Shown here: piece after piece, positions 24,807 to 35,587 of the stretch
How positions within the stretch are numbered: position 1 is the stretch's first letter
Layout: each line of letters opens with the position of its first letter
NCBI GenBank assembly: GCA_013339895.1
Contig: JABACO010000011.1
Location: 1,826,042-1,890,041, forward strand
Length of the DNA: 64,000 nucleotides
DNA from: Ephydatia muelleri
Lineage: Eukaryota; Porifera; Demospongiae; Spongillida; Spongillidae
Reading direction: 5' to 3'
Translations under genes and position numbers: made by a program
Notes under the pieces: generated by a model
The model's database searches: none
The model's input: the letters and a program-made list of their open reading frames with translations, nothing else
What the model was told of the DNA's origin: nothing

Positions 24807-25230
24807 TTGGCAGGGAAGAATTGGTCTAAGCTTAATTAGTACCGATAATACTTAGGAGGATGACATTTTCATGGAGGGTGCGTGTGGCTGTGGGACGGAC
24901 TGTAATGAGGGAGTGGTGTCCGAGTAGGATCGATGGGGGTACTTCGTCAGGGAGTGGCTCAAAATGAGGTGGTATACCGCTTTAACAGCTAGGAGGTGGT
25001 ACGTCTGTAGGAAGTGGCTGCTCGCCCTCTCTCTCCCTATGTGTCTCTATACATGATTGTAATGTATAGAGATAAAGTTTGCACGCTGTGCATGGACTCC
25101 ACAGAGCATTTCATTGGAATACACGTATTCAATATGAGTACGATAATCATTGCCATTATGATTTGTCACGTTCTGGATACTGCATAGTGAAAATGATTAG
25201 CAGAGGAAAGAAGCCAAGAAGAGAGCCACA

Positions 25231-25240
25231 TTATATAAAT
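25231..25240 (+). promoter_or_regulatory. TATA box of copy A
   Basis: TTATATAAAT lies 44-53 bp before the ATG at 25284. It is preserved at the equivalent place before copy B (about 30473-30482, minus) and copy C (about 33443-33452, minus). Transcription would start about 20 bases before the ATG. Confidence 0.6.
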
Positions 25241-25283
25241 TCGAAATCATGCATAATGATGAATCAGTGCTCGAGTTACAAAC

Positions 25284-26069
25284 ATGCCGCCGATTGGGAA
25301 GTTGCTAGCACCTGTCATTGTTATCTGTATAACTTTAGAACTTCTGGAAACATCGCCTGTTCTTTCTATGCCAATCGTAGATAATGGAGACAATGTCAGC
25401 AACACAAGTTCCCAGCAATCACTACAGCATTCTCTATCAACAGAGTTGAACTGTTCTGGATCAAATGTATCGCAAAACACGTACGCTCGTGATTTTCTTC
25501 AATTATCCATCGGAGTCTATGTACTGAAGCAATATTCAAGTACCGTCTACAGGAACAGGAATTCCGAGTATCCGACATCCGCTGATTGCTCCTCACCCGT
25601 GGAGTATACGGGAATATACTATCCTTCTCGGATTGCCGCTCAAATCCAGGATGTTGCATCGTGGTTTGGCGTCTTCCAGAGTTTCACGGAGTACCTGGAA
25701 TCTTTAACTGTAATTGCCGAAGATGACGCTAACGTGTTAGACAATATCGCCGCGGTGCTTAATCCTGTACTTAGTGGCTACAGAGATGTGGTAAGTTCAT
25801 GCCGCTCTGGTTAATTTAAACAACCATATTGAATGTTTTTCGCCCTACAGCTAAACGACGTCAAGTGCAATTGCACCAGTGCGTGTCAGGTTGTATCAGT
25901 TGCGATCACGCCTCCATTTCCATGTTCGGATGAGATAACCAGCGCATACCACCATCTTTACAAGGCTGTTCAGTTGGCCTACGCTACACTCGGACGTCTT
26001 CAATCCTTGTCACTAACGAAGCCTCAAATTGATAGCTGGATTAGACTTCATAATGTGGTGCTTGAATAG
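25284..26069 (+). CDS. Small secreted glycoprotein, helical-cytokine-like candidate (copy A, intact)
   Basis: Two exons, 25284-25790 and 25851-26069, with a 60-bp GT-AG intron in phase 0; 241 residues. Signal peptide about 1-28 (MPPIGKLLAPVIVICITLEL and on). The mature part has five N-glycosylation sequons (Asn37, 40, 56, 61, 176) and six Cys (57, 102, 175, 177, 181, 194). Likely helices: 66-90, 115-142 (with WFGVFQSFTEYLESL), 147-172, 195-221 and 226-240. A long Pro/Tyr-containing loop links helices 1 and 2, and a Cys-rich loop links 3 and 4. This layout, and the F-x-x-Y-L-E-x-L line in helix 2, resemble long-chain four-helix cytokines such as IL-6, but no sequence family was recognised with certainty. 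Near-identical to copy B. Function unknown; a secreted signal or defence peptide is inferred. Confidence 0.82.
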
Positions 26070-26290
26070 TTTAACTCTTACGTTTCTAGGTACAAATTGG
26101 CACGTATATCTAATCCCTATTAATATTTATTACGTGCACTATCAAATGCAGTATTTGCATGCATGTCTTGACTGTACACGAACATGTAATTCCTTCAATA
26201 CGTATTCCGTGTCAGAATGCAGACTCATTTTAAATTCGACCAAGATATGCAGAACACTTATTAATGCTAATCAAACAACTTTTTAAATGA

Positions 26291-27242
26291 TGCATGCAGG
26301 TGAATCGCAGATCTAAATTGAAATAATAGATGATCTACATGCAGATCAAAAATCGACCCGCAACACGCAATTGATATGAGTTGTATACGACTAAGCGTGC
26401 ATGTCATCTCATGTCTTCTCAGAAACACCCGCATGCCGGAGCCCGGTCAATGGTCATGCAAGCCCAGCATCCTCAGACGAACGGTGTTACGATGTAATTG
26501 ATTTTGATAAAGAAAGCTCTAATTGAACACATTATCATGTACATCAGCGCTTTCTATTAGATCATATTGAAACACATGCTTCAGAATTTTTATGCTAAAC
26601 GAGGTGTTCTATACGGGCAAATATTATACACTCACTACATTTCCGGTAGGAGCGTAACCACTTTAGAAGGTGCTGTAATGCGAAGTGCACCATGTGATGC
26701 GAAACAAGACCCCATGCTTCGTTCAGCACTCTAAGAAATACCACTTTTGCTGTTCTTGATATGCCGTTTACCGGCGTGTTGCAATGAGTTCTTCAAGACT
26801 ACAACACCATGCACAATCTGCTCATACCGTATTAGCAGGATAATATTATCTCTGCTATCAGTAGAGAAATTCCAATTATTGTTGGCGATTATATCTTGGT
26901 GTTTGGCGGGTTTCTGCACGTGATCGTCCCTCTTGCACTATCAAGAGGCGGCTTTTCGCTTAATGAAGCTAAGACGAAAGTGGCAACTGAGAGAACAATC
27001 CTAAGAATTGACACTAGAGTAATCGCGTAAAAGTTTTCCGGAAGCGGAAAAACCAGGAATCTTATAAGAAACATTCTTGTAATTATCATTACCTCACCGG
27101 CTGTAGAACAATTTCGTAAGCACAGGTGTGAAATCATAATTGATTTACCAATGATGTATTTAAAGACATATCTTAAAAAAAGCGCACTATTTCATTGTAA
27201 ATTCATCCTGGCTTTTTTAAAGACATGTCTGATATAGATGTC
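26291..27242. other. Non-genic stretch between the duplicated arm and the hAT shell
   Basis: Only short frames without domains on either strand. I see no element ends or tandem repeats. Confidence 0.45.
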
Positions 27243-27659
27243 ATAGGCGGCCTTGGCCCCCCCCCCCTCCTCCGAAACGGGATGATGTAATATACGCGTA
27301 CGCACTCTCGTTGTTTCGCCAGCACGCGTGTGCTATGTAAGCGTATATACGTAACAATAGTGCCAGCTGCTAGTGACAGCTGCTATTTTGTATTGGATCA
27401 TCTGGTTTAATCGAGCCTATAAGCAATGTCGAGCCAAAAGCGAAAACGAAGTGGAGCAGAGAACAGACAAGCCAAGTTGCAACGTCAATTAATCTCAAGT
27501 GCACAATCCGTACCTTGTACTTTATCTCTTCAACGGAACAACCACAGCCTTCCATTCAACCAATTCTATACAGTCCACGTCTTTTAAGCAGGTGAGCATT
27601 GCAACAACTACTTTCCATTTCAGCATTACCGTTCAGTATTCTTCACTCCTTCTTCAACA

Positions 27660-28905
27660 GCCACAACCATACCCATCTCTCCTGCACCCATGCCTTCTTC
27701 ACCATGCATGCATGCCTTCTTCACCCATACCTTCTACACCCATGCCTTCTTCACCCAAGCCTTCTTCACCAATGCCATTTTCACCCATGCCTTCTTCACC
27801 CATGCCTTCTTCACCCATGCCTTTTTCACCCATGCCTTCTTCACACATGCCTTCTACACCCATATCTCCTGCACACATGCCTTCTTCACCCATGCCTTCT
27901 TCACCATGCATGTCTTCTTCACCTATACCTTCTATACACTCATGCCTTCTTCACCCATGCCTTCTTCACCCATATCTCCTGCACCCATGCCTTCTTCACC
28001 CATGCCTTCTTCACCAATGCCATTTTCACCCATGCCTTCTTCACCCATACCTTCTTCACCCATGCCTTCTTCACCCATGCCTTCTTCACCCATATCTCCT
28101 GCACCCATGCCTTCTTCACCCATGCCTTCTTCACCCATATCTCCTGCACCCATGCCTTCTTCACCCATGCCTTCTTCACCCATGCCTTCTTCACCCATAT
28201 CTCCTGCACCCATGCCTTCTTCACCCAAGCCTTCTTCACCATGCATGCCTTCTTCACCCATACCTTCTATACACCCATGCCTTCTTCACCCATGCCTTCT
28301 TCACCCATATCTCCTGCACCCATGCCTTCTTCACCCATGCCTTCTTCACCCATGCCTTCTTCACCCATATCTCCTGCACCCATGCCTTCTTCACCCATAC
28401 CTTCTATGCACTCATGCCTTCTTCACCAATGCCTTCTTCACCCATATCTCCTGCACCCATGCCTTCTTCACCCATGCCTTCTTCACCAATGCCTTCTTCA
28501 CCCATATCTCCTGCACCCATGCCTTCTTCACCCATATCTCCTGCACCCATGCCTTCTTCACCCATGCCTTCTTCACCAATGCCTTCTTCACCCATGCCTT
28601 CTTCACCCATACCTTCTTCACCCATGCCTTCTTCACCAATGCCTTCTTCACCCATATCTCCTGCACCCATGCCTTCTTCACCCATATCTCCTGCACCCAT
28701 GCCTTCTTCACCCATGCCTTCTTCACCCATGCCTTCTTCACCCATATCTCCTGCACCCATGCCTTCTTCACCCAAGCCTTCTTCACCATGCATGCCTTCT
28801 TCACCCATACCTTCTATACACTCATGCCTTCTTCACCAATGCCTTCTTCACCCATATCTCCTGCACCCATGCCTTCTTCACCCAAGCCTTCTTCACCAAT
28901 GCCAT
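27660..28905. repeat. 15-bp minisatellite, about 80 copies
   Basis: Unit CCCATGCCTTCTTCA with regular variants (CCCATATCTCCTGCA, CCAATGCCTTCTTCA). Variants recur in longer blocks, for example near-identical stretches at about 27930-28260 and 28650-28810, which shows expansion by block duplication as well as by single units. Confidence 0.96.
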
Positions 28906-28917
28906 CTCCATCTACAT

Positions 28918-29035
28918 GTACATCCGTGCCATCTATACATCCGTGCCATCTACATCCGTGGCATCTACATCCGTACCATCTACATCCGTACCATCTACAT
29001 CCGTACCATCTACATCCGTACCATCTACATCCCTG
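28918..29035. repeat. Second 15-bp repeat, about 8 copies
   Basis: Unit CATCTACATCCGTAC, directly after the larger array and in the same 15-bp register; probably derived from it. Confidence 0.9.
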
Positions 29036-29367
29036 CCTTGTACACTTTTGCCTTTTGAATCATCAAGCTTTGCTTCAACTGCAACACGCATTGTCAGCAC
29101 TCGCTTATCATCACTGGCACTCATGAATATACATTATGGTCACGCGACACAGCAGTTGAACTATTTTTTGAAAATGAAAGTAGAGCTGTCAAATAGTAAA
29201 TGTATTTTTACACTTGCATTATGTACCTAATTGATTTAATGCCCCACCCCTTTTGGCGCCCCATTCATACTTGGGCCCCCCCCTCTATAAGTGCTGGGGC
29301 CGCCTCTGGATGTGTATGCTAAACCACAAATTCAGACGTTGCCGTGTCAATGGTCAAATATACTCTT

Positions 29368-29432
29368 TTCAACAGATAGAGGCTCGGTGGTTAAGGCAAT
29401 TCAACAGATAGAGGCTCGGTGGTTAAGGCAAT
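29368..29432. repeat. 32-bp exact direct duplication
   Basis: Two adjacent copies of a 32-bp unit starting TTCAACAGATAGAGGCTCGG, just right of the hAT shell. A recent tandem duplication. Confidence 0.9.
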
Positions 29433-29439
29433 GTTTGTT

Positions 29440-30960
29440 GTTTAAAGTTGTTTTATTAGCTTTACTAAGTGTTCTGCATTTCTTGGTCACATATAAAATG
29501 AGTCTGCATGCATTTCTGACAGGGATACGTATTGAAGGAATTACATGTTCGTGTACAGTCAAGATAAATACTGCACTAGATAGTGCACGTAATAAATATT
29601 AATAGGGATTAGATATACGTGCCAATTTGTACCTAGAAACGTAAGAGTTAAACTATTCAAGCACCACATTATGAAGTCTAATCCAGCTATCAATTTGAGG
29701 CTTCGTTAGTGACAAGGATTGAAGACGTCCGAGTGTAGCGTAGGCCAACTGAACAGCCTTGTAAAGATGGTGGTATGCGCTGGTTATCTCATCCGAACAT
29801 GGAAATGGAGGCGTGATCGCAACTGATACAACCTGACACGCACTGGTGCAATTGCACTTGACGTCCTTTAGCTGTAGGGCGAAAAACATTCAATATGGTT
29901 GTTTAAATTAACCAGAGCGGCATGAACTTACCACATCTCTGTAGCCACTAAGTACAGGATTAAGCACCGCGGCGATATTGTCTAACACGTTAGCGTCATC
30001 TTCGGCGATTACAGTTAAAGATTCCAGGTACTCCGTGAAACTCTGGAAGACGCCAAACCACGATGCAACATCCTGGATTTGAGCGGCAATCCGAGAGGGA
30101 TAGTATATTCCCGTATACTCCACGGGTGAGGAGCAATCAGCGGATGTCGGATACTCGGAATTCCTGTTCCTGTAGACGGTACTTGAATATTGCTTCAGTA
30201 CATAGACTCCGATGGATAATTGAAGAAAATCACGAGCGTACGTGTTTTGCGATACATTTGATCCAGAACAGTTCAACTCTGTTGATAGAGAATGCTGTAG
30301 TGATTGCTGGGAACTTGTGTTGCTGACATTGTCTCCATTATCCATAGAAAGACCAGGCGATGTTTCCAGAAGCTCTAAAGTTATGCAGATAACAATGACA
30401 GGTGCTAGCAACTTCCCAATCGGCGGCATGTTTGTAACTCGAGCACTGATCCATCATTACGCATGATTTTGAATTTATATAATGTGGCTCTCTCCTTGGC
30501 TTCTTTCCTCTGCTAATCATTTTCACTATGCAGTATCCAGAACGTGACAAATCATAATGGCAATGATTATCGTACTCATATTGAATACGTGTATTCCAAT
30601 GAAATGCTCTGTGGAGTCCATGCGCAGCGTGCAAAGTTTATCTCTATACATGTGTAACGCGGTACGTGTTACCCAGATGATAAACTATAGCAATATCAAC
30701 ATTACAATCATGCACATCAGAACCAGGGAGAGAGAGGGCGGGCAGCCACTTCCTACAGACGTACCACCTCTTGTTAAAGTACCACCTCATTTTGAGCCAC
30801 TCCCTGACAAAGTACCCCCACCAATCCTACTCGGACACCACTCCTCATTCCAGACCGTCCCACAGCCACACGCTACCCTCAACAAAATGTCATCCTCCTA
30901 AGTATTATCAGTACTAATTAAGCTTAGACCAATTCTTCCCTGATCATCATCGCCTTTGGA
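29440..30960 (-). repeat. Segmental duplication arm 2
   Basis: Inverse partner of 24785-26290, carrying copy B. With the 3.15-kb spacer the two arms could form a large hairpin or invert by recombination. The right boundary with 32457-34080 extends about 120 bp further (to about 31080) than the match with arm 1. Confidence 0.88.
29653..30429 (-). CDS. Small secreted glycoprotein, helical-cytokine-like candidate (copy B, intact)
   Basis: Minus-strand exons 30429-29932 and 29871-29653 with a 60-bp intron in phase 0; 238 residues. It differs from copy A mainly by loss of three codons after the signal peptide (SMDNGD instead of SMPIVDNGD) and LKDVKC instead of LNDVKC at the start of exon 2. Signal peptide, five sequons, six Cys and helix layout are kept. 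It is transcribed towards copy A (tail to tail), and its TATA box at about 30473-30482 is conserved. Near-identity with copy A means a very young duplication or ongoing gene conversion; both look functional. Confidence 0.82.
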
Positions 30961-31080
30961 CTATAAAAAATAGTCTTATTCTTATCAGTGATATCTTTGA
31001 TACATTATAAGCATGGCTTCAATTGTACAATGATGACTTGGGTGGGTCTTGATCTTATTGTCACTTTCACTTATGCATTC

Positions 31081-32456
31081 CACAACTTGAAATGGTGGGT
31101 GACTCAGGTACCACCAACTATATCATCAACAGTGTATGGTTTCCCATGCATGTTAGTACTTTTGCACCATAGAAGAACTTTTGCCTCCAATGTTCCACAT
31201 TGTTCCCAGTTCTATCTGGCTTGCATTACTACATTGATGTATACAACTGACTATGTACGCATAATTATATTGTATTTCTCCATAATGGGCCTCCTTCCAT
31301 TACCAAGATACATGGCTGTATGTAATGAAACTTTGGGTACTTTATGAAGGTTTGGGGAGGCATATTTATGTTTCTATAGGTCTCTTATATTAGTTCTATA
31401 TGTCCATAAATATACATGAGCATAAAGCCTTTTTCTCTTCTATAAATTGTCATATGATATCATTGTGATCAGGCTATTAGTATGCATACTGTACGAGCAG
31501 TTTGTGTACTATTTTGCATTTGCCGCTATAAGGTCAGGTAAATTCTAAATACATTTCAGTATGAAAGGGTGACCACCATGTTGTAACATCAACTATTGAC
31601 GGAATCCCGATGCTAGCTCTGGGCTGGCAAGACAGGACTCTGAAGAAATTCCTGGCAACGTGTGGAACAACGGTTGAAGGCCATCCTCACACGAAAAAAA
31701 AAGAAGATATACCGTTGTAACAGGCCAGGTTTCATCACAACATGAGTAAGGCTTTAAGTTCCTATGCACTCACATTATATTTCTGTGGCCGGTGGAGAAG
31801 CACGTGATAAAGCATTCCTAAGCATAACCCATTATTCTTATTGCCTTCCAACAAAGCTGTATCACTTACTGTGACTTCATGCAGCTTCTTTTGCCCACAC
31901 AATGGTCAGCACACACAGAATACGCTAGACCCTTATGCATGTGTACCAGTATACATTGTGTAAATGAACCTTTACCATTCTTGACCACAACACTGCATAT
32001 TTACACACACATGTACACACACGTACACACACAAACACACACATACACACACATACACACATACACACATACACACACATGCATACACACACATACACAT
32101 ACATGTGGCAAAACATAACACTGTCTAATAATGATGGACACCCACATGCATACTGTTTGTGAATGGTGAGTTCCTACATGCACTGATTTTATTCCATTTA
32201 ACTGTTTGCACATGTTTGTGCAGGCATGCAGTCACTGATTTTATTTACCAAGCTTTCTGTACTCTCTGTGTTGTTCCTCTGTATTTGTTGCACGTATCCT
32301 TGTTGCACATATCCTCTGTAGAAGTATTCTTTTTGACAAATACTCTATATACATGTTGAGTTCCCATACAACTGGTCCTTCATACATGACATAGAGCCCT
32401 CACTTGAGACTCTACATATTGGTGCATGTAGCTGCATGCAGCATCTGCTGTTGTTG
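31081..32456. other. Non-genic stretch with a CA microsatellite
   Basis: No gene recognised. A CA-rich microsatellite with ATACAC interruptions lies at 32004-32106. Confidence 0.55.
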
Positions 32457-34080
32457 TCTGCATTTCTGACACGGATTACGACAGTCAAGACAAATACTGC
32501 ATTTGATAGTGCACGTAATAAATATTAATAGGGATTAGAAATTATACGTGCCAATTTGTACCTAGAAACGTAAGAGTTAAACTATTCAAGCACCGCATTA
32601 TGAAGTCTAATCCAGCTATCGATTTGAGGCTTCGTTAGTGACAAGGATTGAAGACGTCCGAGTGTAGCGTGGGCCAACTGAACAGCCTTGTAAAGATGGT
32701 GGTATGCGCTGGTTATCTCATCCGAACATGGAAATGGAGGCGTGATCGCAACTGGTACCACCCGACACGCACTGGTGCAATTGCACTTGACCTCCTTTAG
32801 CTGTAGGACGAAAAACATTCAACATATTTGTTTAAATCAGAGATAATACACTATATCATCTCTGTTTAAATTAACCAGAGCGGGATTAACTTACCACATC
32901 TCTGTAGCCACTACAGTAAGTACAGGATGATATTGTCTAACACGTTAGCGTCGTCTTCGGCAATTACAGTTAAAGATTCGTGAAACTCTGGAAGACGCCA
33001 AACCACGATGCAGCATTCTGCAATCCGAAAAGGATAGTATATTGCCGTATACTCCACGGGTGAGGAGCAATCAGCGGATGTCGGATACTCGGAATTCCTG
33101 TTCCTGTAGACGGTACTTGAATATTGCTTCAGTACATAGACTCCGATGGATAATTGAAGAAAATCATGAGCGTACGTGTTTTGCGATACATTTGATCCAG
33201 AACAGTTGATAGAGAAATCAGTGTAGTAATCGCTGGGAACGTGTGTTGCTGACATTGTCTCCAACTCTCCATTATCTGCGATTGGCATAGAAAGACCAGG
33301 TGATGTTTCCAGAAGCTCTAAAGTTATGCAGACAACAACAACAAAAACAACAACAACAACAACAACAACAGGTGCTAGCAACTTCCTAATCGGCGGCATG
33401 TTTGTAACTCGAGCACTGATCCATCATTACGCATGATTTCGAATTTATATAATGTGGCTCTCTACTTGGCTTCTTTCCTCTGCTAATCATTTTCACTATG
33501 CAGTATCCAGAACGTGACAAATCATAATGGCAATGATTATCGTACTCATATTTAACACGTGTATTCCAATGAAATGCTCTGTGGAGTCCATGCACAGCGT
33601 GCAAACTTTATCTCTATACATGTGTAACGCGGCACGTGTTACCCATATATAGTGATATCAACATTCCAATCATGTAGAGACACATCAGAACCAGGGAGAG
33701 AGAGGGCGAGCAGCCACTTCCTACAGACGTACCATGCACCTCCTGTTAAAGTACCACCTCATTTTGAGCCACTCCCTGTCGAAGTACCCCCACCAATCCT
33801 ACTCAGACATCAGACCCTCATTCCAGTCCGTCCCACAGCCACACGCTACCCTCAATGAAAATATCATCCTCCTAAGTATTATCGGTACTAATTAAGCTTA
33901 GACCAATTCTTCCCTGCCAAATGTGGGAGCATGGATCATCATCGCCTTTGGACTATAAACAACAGTCTTATTCTTATTAGTGATATTTTTGTTCCATTAA
34001 GCATGGCTTCAATTACACAATGATGACTTGGGTGGGTTATGATCTTATTGTCACTTTCACTTATGCATTCCACAGTTAAA
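32457..34080 (-). repeat. Segmental duplication, third copy
   Basis: Direct repeat of the 29510-31080 segment, carrying broken copy C with both flanks. It has more point changes and several deletions, so it is older than the A/B duplication. Confidence 0.85.
32582..33399 (-). pseudogene. Small secreted gene family, copy C (broken)
   Basis: Exon 2 (32800-32582) is open and keeps the family sequence. Exon 1 starts MPPIRKLLAPV but the signal peptide is stretched by a GTT/AAC trinucleotide expansion to a run of about 12 Val with one Phe. Deletions of about 11 and 10 bp inside helix 2 throw the frame out and back, and a further deletion before the splice site creates an early stop (after VLDNIILYLL). 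The intron also carries a short duplicated insert. A normal protein cannot be made. Confidence 0.8.
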
Positions 34081-34603
34081 GTATCAAGAGGCCGTAAAAG
34101 GAAGGAACCCTCTTTGCCAACTGTATTTGTAAGAATTCTAACGGTTTTCAAGAAAACTTATGAAAGGATTATTCCCATCGAAAGGGATCAATGGATGAGG
34201 ACAAATCCAGGTCAAGGGTTTAACTGGATTTATATGACACGATTATAAAGACAGAAGGCTACTCCCACCGTGCATATTTTTTTTCTCTATATACACTCAG
34301 AACCCTGCTAGCTATTGGATGTGCATTCTATGTTATCTCTTCACCCTTACATATGGTATGGAAAATGCGTTGGTCGTTAATGCATTACAAAGTCCAGCAT
34401 ATAGAATTCCTGATGTAGGATCGAATTACGTTCATAGACCACATTATTCAATGTTGAGATGAACGATTGTAGCTACTTCCGTGGCTACCACACAGGAAAT
34501 GAAACATCTACAATGAATGTCTACCACTAAGGAAATAGATCTCTCGTTTATTACAGGATTTCATTAGCATTTACCACAAAGCGTTCAGAGGTGTAGTTAG
34601 AGA

Positions 34604-35134
34604 TTATATAGTTTGCTTAGCATGGCCATTGCCTTTAATCTCCTGGTGTGAATGCCGGACAGTGTTTTTAACGTGGGCACTGATGTCTTCACAGCTAGCC
34701 TGATGACCAGGTATGTTTAGCCTCCTGACTTTCACAGCTATTGGGACACATACCCAGCTAAGCTCACTGCACTTTTGGTCGTTGTTTTCATGCTTCCTTA
34801 TTTCTGTTGAGAGGGCAGCTGACCCTGCTGTGGTACCCACTTCAACCATATGGGTTGAACCAAACCAAGCGGAGAGACCACAGTGAAGTTGAGGACTGCA
34901 GGTTTGGAGCAAACCCAATTGGCGAATGGCATCAGTAGGTCTAGTATGCAAATATTTATGACTTAATCTACTCCCAGCTTCAATGCTAGCCCTGACACTT
35001 GCAAATTGGCACATCTGCACAGAGATGTCTCGTAGCTGATTATGCCGAGACACAACATCCATATGGAGAAATGAGCGGTCACCCGAATTTATCAAAATTA
35101 CAAGTTTGCATATTCTGAATGTTTTGGAGTTCAT
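34604..35134 (-). pseudogene. LINE-like restriction-endonuclease domain relic
   Basis: The 176-codon minus frame contains STHMVEVGTTAGSAALSTE and then RKHENNDQKCSELSWVCVPI. It matches a well-known pattern (RKH-x-x-ND-x-KC-x-ELGW-x-C-x-PLAVE) near the C-terminus of LINE-type proteins with a restriction-like endonuclease in sponges, cnidarians and fish. The later part (from about 34700) is shifted and no longer matches. Upstream parts are absent. Confidence 0.55.
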
Positions 35135-35587
35135 TCTATTCGAGATGTTTGAAAAGTATTTTTTTTTTTTTGCATACTACACCACCCTAGCAATGAACAC
35201 TTTTTTTTTTCATCTTATACGCAATAGGTGTTTGTTTTTCCAACTGATCGGCAAATCAAATGTCGCAACACTGCTGCAGGCAAACACTGAATGAGTTCCA
35301 TAAGCTAAGTGGTGATTAGACACACTGCTAAATTGATTATTTCGTAGCACAAAATAATGAATTGCACTTCAATTGGTGGGGAACTGAATTAGCATCTCTG
35401 CTACTTGTATAGTCCCCAGCCCATTTTGTCACAAAAGAGTGAAGCATGACAGCTTTTTGTGACAACCGTCACACATCCACACACACTACACATATGCACA
35501 CACATTGATCATACCATTATAATCACATAGACGGTTATTCTAAGCTGTCGAGAAGGAGAAAAAATATCACTTGAGCGGCTAGCAAAT

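Larger units (their letters stand above)
24785..26290 (+). repeat. Segmental duplication arm 1 (inverted partner at 29440-30960)
   Basis: About 1.5 kb containing the promoter region, both exons and the 3' flank of copy A. It matches 29440-30960 in inverse orientation with few differences, and 32457-34080 with more. Inside the gene the A and B copies differ by only a few codons. Confidence 0.88.
27599..29230 (+). other. 543-codon open frame through the minisatellite into the hAT tail
   Basis: This frame runs without a stop through about 80 copies of the 15-bp repeat (reading Thr-His-Ala-Phe-Phe or Leu-Leu-His-Pro-Cys) and continues into a hAT-like C-terminal tail ending at 29230. The two other plus frames (27499-29058 and 27690-29126) are also open across the repeat, reading Met-Pro-Ser-Ser-Pro and others. 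Openness in all frames follows from the repeat unit and is not evidence for a protein. Only the frame joined to the hAT tail has any outside support. Confidence 0.35.
27243..29308 (+). mobile_element. hAT-type shell with a minisatellite inside
   Basis: Left end CATAGGCGGCCTTGGCCCC and right end GGGGCCGCCTCTG are imperfect inverse complements of the hAT type. Near the left end a frame from 27426 reads MSSQKRKRSGAENRQAKLQR, like the basic start of many hAT transposases. Near the right end RLSSLALMNIHYGHA (about 29105-29150) resembles their C-terminal dimerisation end. The catalytic centre is gone; the space is filled by 15-bp repeats. Flanks ATAGATGT and GATGTGTA do not give a clean 8-bp duplication. 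Confidence 0.6.
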
